Assembly (NCBI RefSeq): GCF_000001735.4
Contig: NC_003070.9
Span: 23,049,971 to 23,113,970, forward strand
Source: Arabidopsis thaliana
Taxonomy: Eukaryota > Streptophyta > Magnoliopsida > Brassicales > Brassicaceae
Direction: 5' to 3'
DNA length: 64,000 nt
A program made the translations under genes and the position numbers. The notes beneath the pieces were generated by a model. That model was not told where the DNA came from and searched no databases. It saw nothing but the letters and a program-made list of their open reading frames with translations. Positions within the stretch are counted from its first letter, which is position 1, and the number at the start of each line of letters is the position of its first letter. Shown one piece after another: positions 39,541 through 51,015 of the stretch.

Positions 39541-39550
39541 ATATAAATAG
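39541..39550 (+). promoter_or_regulatory. TATA box candidate for HT1
   Basis: ATATAAATAG lies about 600 bases before the HT1 start codon. If used, the leader is long, or it contains an intron. The leader region is pyrimidine-rich and holds a partial repeat (CCCCGGAAA at about 39731 and 39764). Confidence 0.4.
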
Positions 39551-40137
39551 ATTTATAACTCTTTACTTCTCAAAAGGCTAACTTTTGAACCAAGCAATCA
39601 CGAGAAACCTTTGAAAATCTCTTACTTTGGATCCGTTCCCTTATTCACTTGGTTTCTTCTTTAACTTCCAAAACTCAACTTGTAACCAAAACTTTCTGGT
39701 GCTTTTCTTTCTTCTCGTGTCCTTTATTTCCCCGGAAAATTTAAGCTCCTCTTCGTTAGTTTCCCCGGAAAGTTTCATCATTGTTATACACTAGGAAAAA
39801 AGAAGAAGATGAAACCCATTTGTTTCCTTCTCTGTTTCTGCTTCCTTCCTGTGAAAGTCTCTTCCTTTTGACACAAGTCTCTTCTGTTTCAAATTTTCTC
39901 TGTTGGCTTATTTCTTCTTTTCCCTGATTCTGTTTTGTTTTCCCTAGAAAATTAATGAAACGACGGTTAGATTCTCGGGAGATCCTATCGAACCCATGTT
40001 TTTGAATCAGTTCATGCACTTCCTGAAATCTATTCATACTTTCAGAAGGAAAAACCTAGTTTAACATATCTTTAACCCTAATTTCTCTGCTTTCAAACCC
40101 TACCTTGTGAACCAAGCAAAACTCTCCTTTGATCAAT

Positions 40138-41559
40138 ATGTCTGGTTTATGTTTCAATCCGTTTCGTCTACGTTGGTCTCTAAGATCCAAATTACCTTTA
40201 GAGCCGTCCCTCCCGAATTTACCCTGTAACCCATCTTCCTCCAAAACCAACCGGTATGCAGAAGCAGAGACGATGGAGAAGAAGAGATTTGACAGTATGG
40301 AATCTTGGTCGATGATCCTCGAGTCCGAGAACGTGGAGACATGGGAAGCTTCTAAAGGCGAAAGAGAGGAATGGACCGCAGATCTTTCGCAGCTATTTAT
40401 CGGAAACAAATTTGCTTCCGGAGCACACTCTAGAATATACAGAGGGATCTACAAACAAAGAGCCGTTGCCGTGAAGATGGTGAGGATCCCAACACACAAG
40501 GAAGAGACAAGGGCTAAGCTTGAACAACAGTTTAAGTCCGAGGTTGCTCTGCTTTCTCGTCTCTTTCACCCTAACATCGTTCAGGTCTGTATTGTTTATC
40601 TTCTTATCAAAACATGTAGCTTTCATTATCAAGAAGTAATATCATTGAGGGAGAAAAAAAACAGAGCAAAGATCATTGGCTTTAGAAAATATGTGTCTCT
40701 ACAAGGTTTAAAATTCTTGCTAATTTCATCTTTTATTTTGATATATAGTTCATTGCGGCGTGCAAGAAACCGCCGGTGTACTGCATTATAACAGAGTACA
40801 TGTCACAAGGAAACCTCCGAATGTACCTAAACAAGAAAGAGCCTTACTCGCTTTCGATCGAGACCGTACTAAGGCTGGCTCTAGACATCTCAAGAGGAAT
40901 GGAGTATCTTCACTCGCAAGGTGTTATCCACAGAGACCTAAAGTCCAACAATTTGCTTTTGAACGACGAGATGAGAGTTAAAGTTGCAGACTTTGGGACA
41001 TCTTGTCTTGAGACGCAATGCAGAGAGGCCAAGGGTAACATGGGAACTTATAGATGGATGGCTCCAGAGATGATCAAGGAGAAGCCTTATACCAGAAAAG
41101 TCGATGTTTATAGCTTTGGCATCGTTCTATGGGAACTCACCACCGCGTTGCTTCCGTTCCAAGGCATGACTCCTGTGCAAGCCGCATTCGCAGTCGCTGA
41201 AAAGGTCAGTCTCCATTCATCTTATTTACCAGATTGTTGTTTTTCTTGGGATACAAGTTATTGATTTTTTTGGTTTCTTTGATGAGCAGAACGAAAGACC
41301 ACCATTGCCGGCGAGCTGTCAACCAGCGCTAGCTCATCTAATCAAGAGGTGTTGGTCAGAGAATCCGTCGAAGCGGCCAGACTTCTCAAACATAGTGGCG
41401 GTGCTAGAGAAGTACGACGAGTGTGTCAAAGAAGGACTGCCTTTGACGTCACACGCAAGCCTAACGAAGACAAAGAAAGCTATTCTTGATCACCTTAAAG
41501 GCTGTGTCACATCCATTAGCTCACCATTTTCTTCCTCCTCTGTTCCTGTAAATGCCTAG
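40138..41559 (+). CDS. HT1: HIGH LEAF TEMPERATURE 1, Raf-like protein kinase (3 exons, 390 aa)
   Basis: Exons 40138-40584, 40749-41204 and 41290-41559 join in phase 0 by GT-AG introns and give 390 residues. The kinase domain begins near residue 86. It has a glycine loop variant SGAHSRIYRG, ATP lysine K113 (VAVKM), the catalytic loop HRDLKSNN (D212), DFG at 230-232, and GTYRWMAPE (APE at about 254-256). RCWSENPSKRPDFSNI is the usual subdomain XI arginine region. HT1 acts in guard cells and suppresses CO2-induced stomatal closure; bicarbonate-dependent binding of MPK12/MPK4 to HT1 is described as the CO2 sensor. The start ATG gives MSGLCFNPFRLRW, an N-terminus with paired Arg and Phe characteristic of HT1. 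All catalytic residues are present. Confidence 0.97.
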
Positions 41560-42256
41560 TAGTAGATAAAAGTTATTTGAAGTACCTGTAACCTGGTCTC
41601 ATTCCAAAGTTTACAATTCTTCTTTTTCTTTCACTAGTTATTTGATTGTATATTTGCATCTACGTGATGTTATGATTTGATATACACGAACTTAGGCTAA
41701 CTAATTTGTATGATATATAATGATACTTATTGATCACTGGTCTCTCGTTTAAAAGGGAATGAGCTCAAAAAGAATACGTAAGTGTCTAATTATCTAAATG
41801 TGTCGAAAGTGGATAACTTGAACTCACAAGAAGTGACTTCTTAGTTATATTGACTCATTGTTTTTAACTTTTTTTTTCTCAAGGAATTAAAATCATAGGC
41901 TATTACAATGTAAAGGCAGACTTTTTCAGTTTATAATGATATTAACATTCATAACTAGAAAAAAAAATGATTTACATTGGAAAACGGAGACCATCTACAT
42001 TTATAATAATATCATTATTTCTTTTCCAAATGTAATTCCATTTTAACTAATCTTAAATAAAAATTAAACAATAAATTTCGGTCGCCGACGTTTCAGTTTT
42101 CTAGGCTCGATTTTTTCTGAACATTGACGCATGGGGAAATATTCCCCATTATCAATTTTGGACACGTTTCCACCATGCTGTGGCCATTCCTTTCTTATAT
42201 ATTGTAGATTCTTCTAAGTCTTTGCACCCAAAACGTGTCATAATTCATAACTACAG
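41560..42256. other. Intergenic between HT1 and the MIF4G gene
   Basis: HT1 3' flank, then the presumed promoter of the next gene, with a TATA-like CTTATATATTG at about 42195, some 60 bases before its ATG. Confidence 0.45.
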
Positions 42257-43766
42257 ATGACAGAAAAATCCATTGAAGAGGCTAGGTTGGCTTGTATTCG
42301 ATCTACAGTATTGTTGCAAGATTGGATAACATTCAAAGCATTGGCTTTGGAAGGAATAAGCTGGTAATTTAATTCCTCTATCCGCTATTTTGTACAGAAT
42401 ATATATAGATATATACACTTCTGATCTCTCATATTGGCATCATTATGTTATTTAACTTCCAAACATCAAATCTTTAGATTTATCTTTGTGTTTTATACTT
42501 TTCTTGGGCAGTATAACGAACCAGATAGCCGAAGAGAAATATGGTCGTCTCATGACCCAACTTATCAGCTCTTGCAATACATCTGATATCTTAAAAGGTG
42601 CATGCTCTTACCATATAGTAATATATATAGATTAACTTTTATATAATTATCTGCCAGAATTAGTTCTATATATCATATTTGTTAAAATTACATTCGTTTA
42701 TACTACATATATTAAAGCTCTACGTAAATTATTTTCTGTCGGGGTTTTAGCTATGGGGAAAAAAGTCTGAGCTAATTAACCATGTATTAAGTTTTTTTTT
42801 CTTGGTTTTTAGTTATTTTTTTTATATGAATAACACTCTGATTTGAACTGAAAAAAACCCAACGAACTTAAGAAGGTTTGGTTATGGCTTATGGGTTGCA
42901 TCTTCTCTTTGCGTAATGAGTTATCTATCTTCAGTTTCGTGAATATGGCTAATTTGTGCCCTTTTCTTTCACTACAGCGTTTGACAACCCTTATTTTCGA
43001 CAAAGCAGTCCTTGAGCCGACCTTTTGCCCTATGTACGCTCAATTGTGCTTTGATATCCGCCACAAAATGCCTAGGTTTCCACCTTCAGCGCCTAAGACT
43101 GATGAGATCTCATTCAAGAGGGTTTTGCTGAACACATGTCAAAAGGTGTTTGAGAGAACTGACGACTTAAGTGAGGAGATTAGAAAGATGAACGCGCCAG
43201 ATCAGGAGGCCGAACGGGAAGACGAAGTAAGACTGTTGAACCTCCGGACTCTAGGAAATCTTCGTTTTTGTGGTGAGCTTTTTTTGAAGCGGATGTTGAC
43301 AGAAAAGGTTGTTTTAGCCATTGGTCAGGTTAGGAAGATGACTGTTTAACTTTCTCTAGTTCCGGTCTGATGGGACTACATGCCTAACACTTGTGTTAGT
43401 GTGTTATAATTTAAATTTACTTTTACCATACAGAAGCTTTTGGAGGATGCTGAGCAAATGTGTCCATCAGAGGAAAAAATTATAGCTATTTGTCTCTTTC
43501 TCAACACTGTTGGCAAAAAGCTTGATTCATTGAACTCAAAACTGATGAACGAGATTTTAAGACGTTTAAAGAATCTGTCAAATCATCCTCAATTGGTTAT
43601 GAGCTTAAGATTAATGGTTGGGAAGATCATCCATTTGCACTCCATTGGGGTCCCAGCGCGAAAGAGTTGTTCTAATACCCTTGAAAACATCATAAGCTTT
43701 CTGAGTTACGAGATTAAGACTTTGTTTTGTTGCTACTTACAATTTTTTTTTTTAATTCAATGTTAA
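42257..43766 (+). CDS. Short eIF4G-like MIF4G-domain protein, exon junction out of frame
   Basis: Family similarity gives exons 42257-42363, 42512-42597, 42978-43328 and 43434-43766. Segments match the MIF4G domain of plant eIF4G/eIF(iso)4G in order: QIAEEKYGRLMTQLISSCN, LIFDKAVLEPTFCPMYAQL, then FKRVLLNTCQKVFE, then CPSEEKIIAICLFLNTVGKKLD and LRLMVG. MIF4G binds eIF4A in translation initiation. Only this domain is present; no eIF4E site or MA3 domain is seen. Exon 2 ends in phase 1, but exon 3 at the only good acceptor reads correctly in phase 0, so the canonical splice shifts frame. A GC donor two bases downstream (after 42599) would restore it, adding one residue relative to the family. 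The last residues (LQFFFLIQC) and the stop come from the tail of LINE fragment B. It may be a pseudogene, or use the GC-AG intron. Confidence 0.6.
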
Positions 43767-44161
43767 ATTATATTCAAAAAAAAATAAACGTTTATATATG
43801 TGAATGCAAAGTTTTCTTAGCATACAGATAAAGTCCGATCCTATAAACATGTGGGAGGACTCCAAGTGTGGTTATATCCTCGGTATTATCTCGATGTGAA
43901 CCACACTTGGAGTCCTCCCACATGTTTTTCTACCTTCCCTTTCCTTAGAGTACTCAATCGGTTTCTCACATTTTTATCAATCAACTTGACAATTTTTCCG
44001 TTGTTGAGGGTCGCTCTCCGTGTCTTTATCATTTCTCTCCCTCCATATAGAATGTATCGCATTCTAAAACACAAACATAAGGATGAATCTCTTAGTGTTT
44101 CATGATCTTTGCTTTTTAGTTCCTTCATCACTTCTAGCCTTAATGATAGCCTTAAAGGCAA
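43742..44161 (-). mobile_element. LINE fragment B, abutting the MIF4G gene
   Basis: On the minus strand the element ends in a poly(A) tract (43743-43753 as poly(T)). Before it lies the 3' untranslated region shared with fragment A (both contain GAATATAATTTA followed by a run ending in an A tail). Further 5' are AIHSIWRERN and KLIDKNVRNRLSTLRKG ... VWFTSR in different frames, so at least one frameshift separates them. It is a dead, 5'-truncated copy. A perfect inverted repeat sits within it. Confidence 0.8.
43845..43927. repeat. Perfect 29-bp inverted repeat (25-bp spacer)
   Basis: Positions 43845-43873 are the exact reverse complement of 43899-43927, separated by 25 bases. The right arm holds LINE coding sequence for HVGGLQVWF; the left arm is an inverted copy of it, downstream of the LINE stop. 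No mismatch in 29 pairs means recent origin or maintenance. If transcribed it would fold into a strong hairpin. Confidence 0.95.
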
Positions 44162-46140
44162 AAATTTTGTTTGAATCCATGGATGTCATCATATGAGAAT
44201 GATAGAATTAATAAGATTTCTGGAAGATTCAATGCTAAGTTAAAAAACGAAAACCAAGCATCACTCACCAGTCACGAAGATGATGATTCGAGCACATAAA
44301 TCTCGTTTTTTCTCGACAACTATGTTTACTCTCTTCTAAGCTCGTTGAAACAAAACTAGATGCTCGTCAACCGATGTCAGTGGGCCTTAAAGAACTAGAC
44401 CCAAATTAAGAATTGAACCAGAACTTAACATGAGGTAACATGAAACAAAGACTAAACCGAGAACCAATACACTTTGGTTTCGGCTTTCAATTGCATACTC
44501 TATATTCTTATTTCCTTCATAGTGATCTTTCCACAATAAAGATTCTCTATTTCCTCATTGTTCATTTGTTCTTATACGTTTTATAGAATTTTTTACCGTG
44601 TTCGAATTTACCGATAACACTTGTTTTTATCAAACTTCCATAGAAGTGTGAATTGTAAAAAAAAAAAACATTGTGCTACGAAGTCTCTGATTAAATGAAC
44701 ATTCATGTGCTTGGTTATTTTGAACATTATTTTTGCTAAACATAGTGTACTTAATATCATAATAAAGATCCGCAATTTCATACTGAATATCTTTTTCACA
44801 TCTCTTTAAATTTTACGTTATGAGTTATTTAAGCCTACTTGTATCGATATTTAAATTGGTAAAAGAATAAAGTTAAAAAAGAATAAAATTGGTAAAAATT
44901 AATAGTACTCTATATATGTTATGTTTTTCTATTTAGTATGAAATATTTTCTTTTTAAAATAGATTACGGATATTAATAATATCTATTGACAAAAAAAAAC
45001 AGATTAACGATATATAATTTAAAATATTTATAGCAAAGTTCACATTTATTTTATTTGTTTGGTATCTCTATAGACTTAAGTAAAGCACGTGAGATCATTA
45101 ACCATCGAACTTATTTTTTTTTCAAACATAGACGCTAAAAAGCAAAGTTCTCAACGATATGAACAAGAGCTCACTACGTAAGCACGACCTATATATATCA
45201 CCTCAAATCCTTTTATTATTGAGTTAGCGTTGATCAAAGAATATGAAACTCGACTGACTGTGAAGTGATGATGATAACAATAGATACCTACCAAAGAAAG
45301 TTTTCTTAACTAAGGGAGAAGATAGTCTAAAGATTCTTAGTAACAAGCATATAAGTTCTAACTAATCTACCTAATCCTATATTTTATTTATTTATTTATT
45401 AGGTTTGATGTTAATTTATTTCATTATTTATTGCCTTTGTAGTGAAAATTTAAGGAATCATGGTTTAATCCCTTTTGTCAACACTCTTAGCTAGGCTTAT
45501 GATAATTAAATATTCATCTCTATTCACTAGTGATGGTAGCTCGTATGATGATTTAACTTTTCATTAACGCCAAAATTTTTAGCATTTCTTAATGGTTCGT
45601 TGGTGAGAAAAAAAAAAAGTCAGAAGAGAAACATTGAGCGATAAACTCTTGACAGTAATTTAGTATATAGGGGTCAGTGTTTTCCACTATTTTGTTTTTA
45701 TTCTTCTAGCATATATAAGAGTTTCTAAGTCAATATTATCACATTTGGCCCTTTTTATGGTCCGAAAAAATCTCACAAATTGAAATGTATATGTAAGTTA
45801 CAACTTACAACGTAGTAGCTAGTTTTTCAAGGTTGACTTTTTTATATATATAGTATTACAAAAGTTTATAGTAGCGATTTCTATTTGGCGAAAATAAGAT
45901 CAATTCCAAACTAAGACATGACGTCGTTAACAATATTCACCCAAATATATAAATCTTTTGTAGTGAAGAAAACAAATCCAAATTTGTCTTTGCCAAATTT
46001 ATTCCAGATTCAGATATTTCCTGGTATAGTTCACAATAACTGAAAGTCTGAAACAAACGAACCAAAATTGATGTGTTCCACGACTCATAAGAAAAAAAAA
46101 AAAAATCTTAAATACAATATTTCAGGTGATAAATGTATAT
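44162..46140. other. Intergenic, A+T-rich
   Basis: Between LINE fragment B and the CACTA element. No gene, RNA gene or further repeat boundary recognised. Confidence 0.45.
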
Positions 46141-46143
46141 AGT

Positions 46144-47875
46144 CACTACAAAAAAGGGATCATTTTAAAGCACTTATTTTAAATATTTGTATTACTTATA
46201 ATTGATAAAAATATATCACTTAAATAAATGATTCGTATCTTGTTGATGCAAATAATTTACATCGATTTATTAACAACTGATGCAACTTTACATAATATTT
46301 GCATCGCTTGTTATAACTGATGTTTATTTTGAGTCGGTTATAAAAACTGATGTGATATTTACATCATTTTCTATAAGTGATGTAAATAATTACATCATTT
46401 TGCCTAAACGATATTAGTATTTGCAACGGTTATAAAAACTGATGTGATATTTACATCAATTGCTAAAAGATGATGTTAACATTTACTTTAATTTATTTAA
46501 GTGATGTTAATATTTGTTTTGGTTAAAATAAGTGATTTTAAAAATAGTAATATATTTACAGAATAATAATATTTAGAATAATAAAAAATTATTTAAAAAA
46601 TATATTTTCTAATTATTCTTTTATTTTGTTTCATTTTTAATATATATAATAAATCATGGTGGATATTTTCTCCCAAAATCACTAGTTGCAATATCTACTA
46701 AAATCTTTTCAAGATTTTATAAATTACATTTTTTAAGAATAATAAATTTTTATAACAAAAATAATAATAATTGGATGTTCTTCATGTTTAAACACATTCC
46801 TTCAGTTTCATACTTCTTCCTTCGAGTAATTGTTTGCTCTTCTTGGAACTTCTATTTCTTCTTTTTTTATATCATCTCTCTTCCATTTATGGAATCAAAA
46901 TCATGCTGACTTGAGATCCCTTGAATCATTATCCCACTTAAGTATTTTCTCTACAAAATGAAAAAGATATTAATTGTTTGGAGATTTTTAGAATTTTTAG
47001 GTCGGAATTAGAATAAGCAATTGTAACAGAACATAAAATAATGGAATACCTTTACTTTATGCTTCTCCCATCTGTGTAGGAAACACAGTCCTAATGATTA
47101 GCAATGCATATTTGTATTAATTATGCAGTGTTCTTCCGTGTTCATGACAGATTTATAAAAATAGAAGAAAAGAAAAAACCTCAGTGATGGTTAGGACTTA
47201 GGAGAGAAAAATAGAACGATAGAGAATTAAAAAGTACAGATGTGTGAAGGTGAAGAATGGTATGAGAGTTATGAGATTTCAAAAACTGATTTGGAGATAT
47301 CATAAGAACGTCTTTTGGAGATGACATAGCAAAAAAGATCGTGAACGTAAAAATAGGATCGTGATTAAGGAAATAAATTTATTTAATTTCGCTGATTTTG
47401 AGGAGAAAAGAAAATTAAAAATAATGATAAATCTAATAATATTATTTATCTACGGAAATAACAATTCCGTGTCATTTATAACAATAAATTGTTTAATTCA
47501 GTTAGTTTTTTTTTCTAATAATAAGTTTTTAGCATCACTTTCTATTAATCTATATTTTGTATCATTTTTAAAAATAATGTTAATAAAAGTAAGGGAATAC
47601 ATCGGTTATCTTAATTGATGTAAATACATATTTTTGTATCCATTTTCTGAAGTGATGCAAACTAATACAAATTTATATCAATTTGATTAAACTGACACTA
47701 AACAAACTAATTAACAAATCACTTATTAGAATTGATGTTGAATTATTTATTTTGTGTCATTTGCTTATAAGTAATTTAAACTATAAGTAATTTAAACTAT
47801 AAGTAATTTAAACTAGTATCATTTATACTTCTGATTCTAATTAATTGCTGTAATCCAATCACTTTTTTTGTAGTG
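46144..47875 (+). mobile_element. Non-autonomous CACTA (En/Spm-type) DNA transposon, 1732 bp
   Basis: The left end is CACTACAAAAAAGGG and the right end is CTTTTTTTGTAGTG, that is terminal inverted repeats of the CACTA type. The 3-bp AGT at 46141-46143 is repeated at 47876-47878, the target duplication size expected for this superfamily. Inside both ends are arrays of short subterminal motifs in both orientations (ACTGATGT, TTACATC and variants), where the transposase normally binds. No transposase frame exists; the 85-codon frame at 47361-47618 has no known similarity. It can only have moved with help from an autonomous relative. Confidence 0.93.
47767..47814 (+). repeat. Three perfect 16-bp tandem units in the CACTA 3' subterminal region
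   Basis: ATAAGTAATTTAAACT is repeated exactly three times (47767-47782, 47783-47798, 47799-47814). It lies about 60 bases inside the right terminus. Confidence 0.9.
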
Positions 47876-47878
47876 AGT

Positions 47879-49505
47879 ACTGTCAAGATGCTTTATATTT
47901 CAAAGAAAAAAAAAAAGCCTCAAGATGCTCGTGATGACCAAAAACAAGACGCAGTCAAAGACAACGTATTGACTTTTGTAGTATGAAATAAAAACAAATT
48001 AGAAAGCCCTTCAAAGTTCAAACACGTTTCATGCCGTGACAAACATCTCTCATTATAAGGTTTAACACTACACTTAACGTTAATGGTAAAAGTTTCAATA
48101 GTAAGTTTACTATTAATATACAAAAAATAAAAAGCATAGTGCTAATAACCACACTAACTAAGTACAAAAGATCATTAACGGAAAATACCAAACTGAACCT
48201 TAATTCGATTTAGTGTGTTTAAAAGTTTAGAAATAACGTTTTTAGTAACATTTTTATGATTGGTAATTGCTAAGACCGTAAATCTCATTACCCCATTGAT
48301 ATAAATTTAAAAATTAAGATTGTTTTAATTATCATAAAAAGGTTTTAACAGTTTTATATATAGAACTAAAGTTTTGACCAAAAACCATTTGTCATTGAAA
48401 AGTATTATTTCACATACAGAACTGTTAACCATTTTTTTATGCCAAGGAATGTGTCTGGAGAGGTAAAGTAGAACACCGAGACAAGAGCCCGTATTGTCTC
48501 TTCTTTATGTATTTTATTCGTGAAGTTCAATGTTGGAATATGCTCATTTCTAGAATTAAAGTACCAATTCATTGTATTTGTATATTGGTAAAGCATTCGA
48601 CCGAATCTCTATGCAATATCTATAATTGTTTTTTTTTGGTTAAAGCTCTATCTATAATTGTATGATACCATGTAACGAACAATCTTGCACTCGTCCATCA
48701 AAACATTCAAAATGCGATTTAACAAGGGATGATTGATTAGTAATTGTAAGCTTAATAACCTAGCATTTATCTGAATCGATCCTTGTCCCTGAGATTCCCC
48801 TGATCTATCATGATATATAATTCATAATCTATTTGCCAATTTGGTCAAGGTGTTTTCATATACTTTGAAGTATTAACCTAAAATAAAAATAAAATTATGC
48901 CTTTGTACTTTCGAGCAAAAGAAATTTCAAATATATCTTCATTCAGGAATTTATATACATGAGAATAGGGATAAGGATATAAAATTCCAAACAGTCAGGT
49001 GATGTATTTTTTTAACGTAAGTGTACCAATCCCATTTATGTTCATGGGAAGCATAAAAGTGCTTGTTGGTGGTGGTGGCCGGCACACCAGATATTGTGGA
49101 CATGCTTTAAACTATTTTTGTATGTATCTACGTGATTATATGTATAGCCAAACTCATAATTCATATGGTTTTATATTATATATATAGCCTAACTCATACT
49201 ACTTCATATAGCTTTATATTATTTAATGTTTTTGGTTGGTAAAATCAGCAACAACGATGTTTTCCAAATAGCATTCGACAACGAATCAACTGTCAAATGA
49301 ATATTTGAAAATACGTTCTGACACATTTAAACCATTTAATCACAAAAATTATACTCGTAATGACTTTACTTGTAGTCATATGCAATTTTTATCGTATGTC
49401 CTAAAGTAAAAATTATGCTAACTCGTGAAGATGGAACAATAAAATTAAACTATTCCTCCCAAGTTTTGGTCAGCACTTACTTGTGACATCTTAGGCAACA
49501 GTTTC
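47879..49505. other. Intergenic between the CACTA element and LINE fragment C
   Basis: A+T-rich. Contains one poly(T) scar (48617-48661, separate entry) and no credible gene. Confidence 0.45.
48617..48661 (-). repeat. Poly(T) micro-insertion with perfect 13-bp direct repeats
   Basis: TATCTATAATTGT at 48617-48629 and 48649-48661 flanks 19 bases. On the minus strand the insert reads GAGCTTTAACC plus poly(A). Confidence 0.65.
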
Positions 49506-49509
49506 ACGG

Positions 49510-49800
49510 CAAGATGGGGAGTCACTTCTTCCCTTACTCTCCGCCTCAGCTACTCCAAGTCTTCACTTGTTCGTGTTGCGATATGTGTTTCAGCTTACAA
49601 CCTACAGTAATTGGTGAGAGAGGAATGGACGAAGGCACAAAGATACTTCAACACCAGCCTCCAAACTCACCCGCCACTCCGCCAGCCTCTAAACTCACCC
49701 GCTTGATTGACAAAAGTGTTAGAAATTGGCTGAATATTTTAGCTCTGTCGGATCCATCAGAATATAAAAGTGGTTTATACACTACAGGTTCCATACCTAT
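49510..49800 (+). mobile_element. LINE fragment C, opposite orientation to A and B
   Basis: Plus-strand frames read LTTYSNW, stop, ERNGRRHKDTSTPASKLTR, then in a second frame KLTRLIDKSVRNWLNIL and EYKSGLY. This is the same LINE C-terminal signature (ERNxRRH, LxRLIDKxVRN) as in A and B. An in-frame stop and a 21-bp internal duplication (49654-49674 and 49682-49702, one mismatch) break the frame. A dead fragment from a diverged member of the family. Confidence 0.75.
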
Positions 49801-50448
49801 AGACACTAATCTCTTTTTCAAATTTTAATTTTTTTTTCTAAAACTTTCGAACTCCTTCGATATTACGATGCATTATTTGTAAAATGGTGTTTTTAGGTGA
49901 ATATAATTTAACATTTATTAAAACCAAAATAATTTAACATTTATACAAAAAAAAACTATTCCATGATTTTGGAAGTTGCTAATCGGTTTTACAAGTGTAA
50001 AGAATTCACTTATTTCGTCTTTACAAATTATAAGTTGTAAGATAAATGTATCTTTTTCATTAAATTATCTTTTTTATTCTTTATTTTTTCATGTTTACGA
50101 TTCCATGATATCATCGACCAGAGCCAATCAGAAAGTATAAAGCAGAGACTCTTTAAAAAGTGTAGGTATTTGCTATGATACACATATATTTCATTTTAGA
50201 TGTTATAATACAGTGACTTAAACTTGAAAAATTACAGGGTGCGTAGTTAAACATCTATATTACATGAACTAAACCCTTTAAAAGGAAAAATTAAAATTAA
50301 CGGAAATGCAAAAGAAAAGAAAAAAAATAAAAATCTCTGGAAAAAAGCTTGAGCCAGAAATAAATTTTACAAAAATAAACTAAAGTTTATTTATTTGTCT
50401 TTTTAGTAAATTTCATCATTTTTTCCACCAAAATGTTTGGAAATTTCC
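49801..50448. other. Intergenic, 3' flank of the unknown-protein gene
   Basis: A+T-rich with a 17-bp near-tandem duplication (AATAATTTAACATTTAT, about 49904 and 49928). Nothing else recognised. Confidence 0.4.
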
Positions 50449-51015
50449 TTATCCCCAAACTCCCAAAAATCTCTGACCAATGAAACTCATAACCTTTCCA
50501 ACGGAGCCTTTCTCCTTCTCCGCCTCTTCACCGCCGCAATTTCCATCTTTCTCCGAGTCACCACCAGCAAACTCGGCTGAACTCGAACCCAATTCACTGA
50601 GTCGACTCGTTCCTATCGAGTTAACTCGTCCAGAAGCTTTTCCCGATCGCTTTCTCCGATCTTTCTTTTTCTTCTTCATCTCCAAACTATCTTCGTAAGC
50701 ATCGATGATCTCGTGAATGAGTTGGCGCCTCGGTGACGTGTCCCATCTGACCCAGTAACTCGTGTAACAACTAAAACAATCACAAAGAAAGAGAGGAGAG
50801 TGATGATTATCTTCTTTGTTTTTCTTGAGACGAGAGATACGATTTGAGTCGCCGGAGTTTGAGATGAGGTAAGCAAGAACTTCACGATCCTCCACCGAGA
50901 GCGCCGCCACGAGAGAGAGGATAGCTACGGGGAGAAGAGATAGAAACTGTTCGTCGGTCTTTATCGCCGGCGGTGGCGACGGATGAACGGTTCCTTTCCG
51001 GCAAAGCTTTTTCAT
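50449..51015 (-). CDS. Plant-specific protein of unknown function (188 aa, single exon)
   Basis: An intronless minus-strand gene starting MKKLCRKGTVHPSPPP. The order is: a short basic N-terminus, a hydrophobic LLPVAILSLVAALSVEDREVLAYL segment (about 27-50) that could be a membrane or buried helix, and a cysteine cluster with aromatic residues, CDCFSCYTSYWVRWDTS (about 78-94). HEIIDAYEDSLE follows, then a lysine-rich patch (MKKKKKDRRKR), a Ser/Gly/Glu-rich acidic tail and a hydrophobic end (VMSFIGQRFLGVWG). I recognise this arrangement as a family spread through land plants without known function. The three-cysteine cluster could bind a metal or be lipidated, which is inference. The start is the first ATG, with leader purine-rich sequence before it. 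Confidence 0.85.
   Translation of the reverse strand: MKKLCRKGTVHPSPPPAIKTDEQFLSLLPVAILSLVAALSVEDREVLAYLISNSGDSNRISRLKKNKEDNHHSPLFLCDCFSCYTSYWVRWDTSPRRQLIHEIIDAYEDSLEMKKKKKDRRKRSGKASGRVNSIGTSRLSELGSSSAEFAGGDSEKDGNCGGEEAEKEKGSVGKVMSFIGQRFLGVWG

Noticed and set aside
47361..47618. 85-codon frame inside the CACTA element as a transposase
   Set aside because: No transposase motifs, low-complexity composition and far too short.
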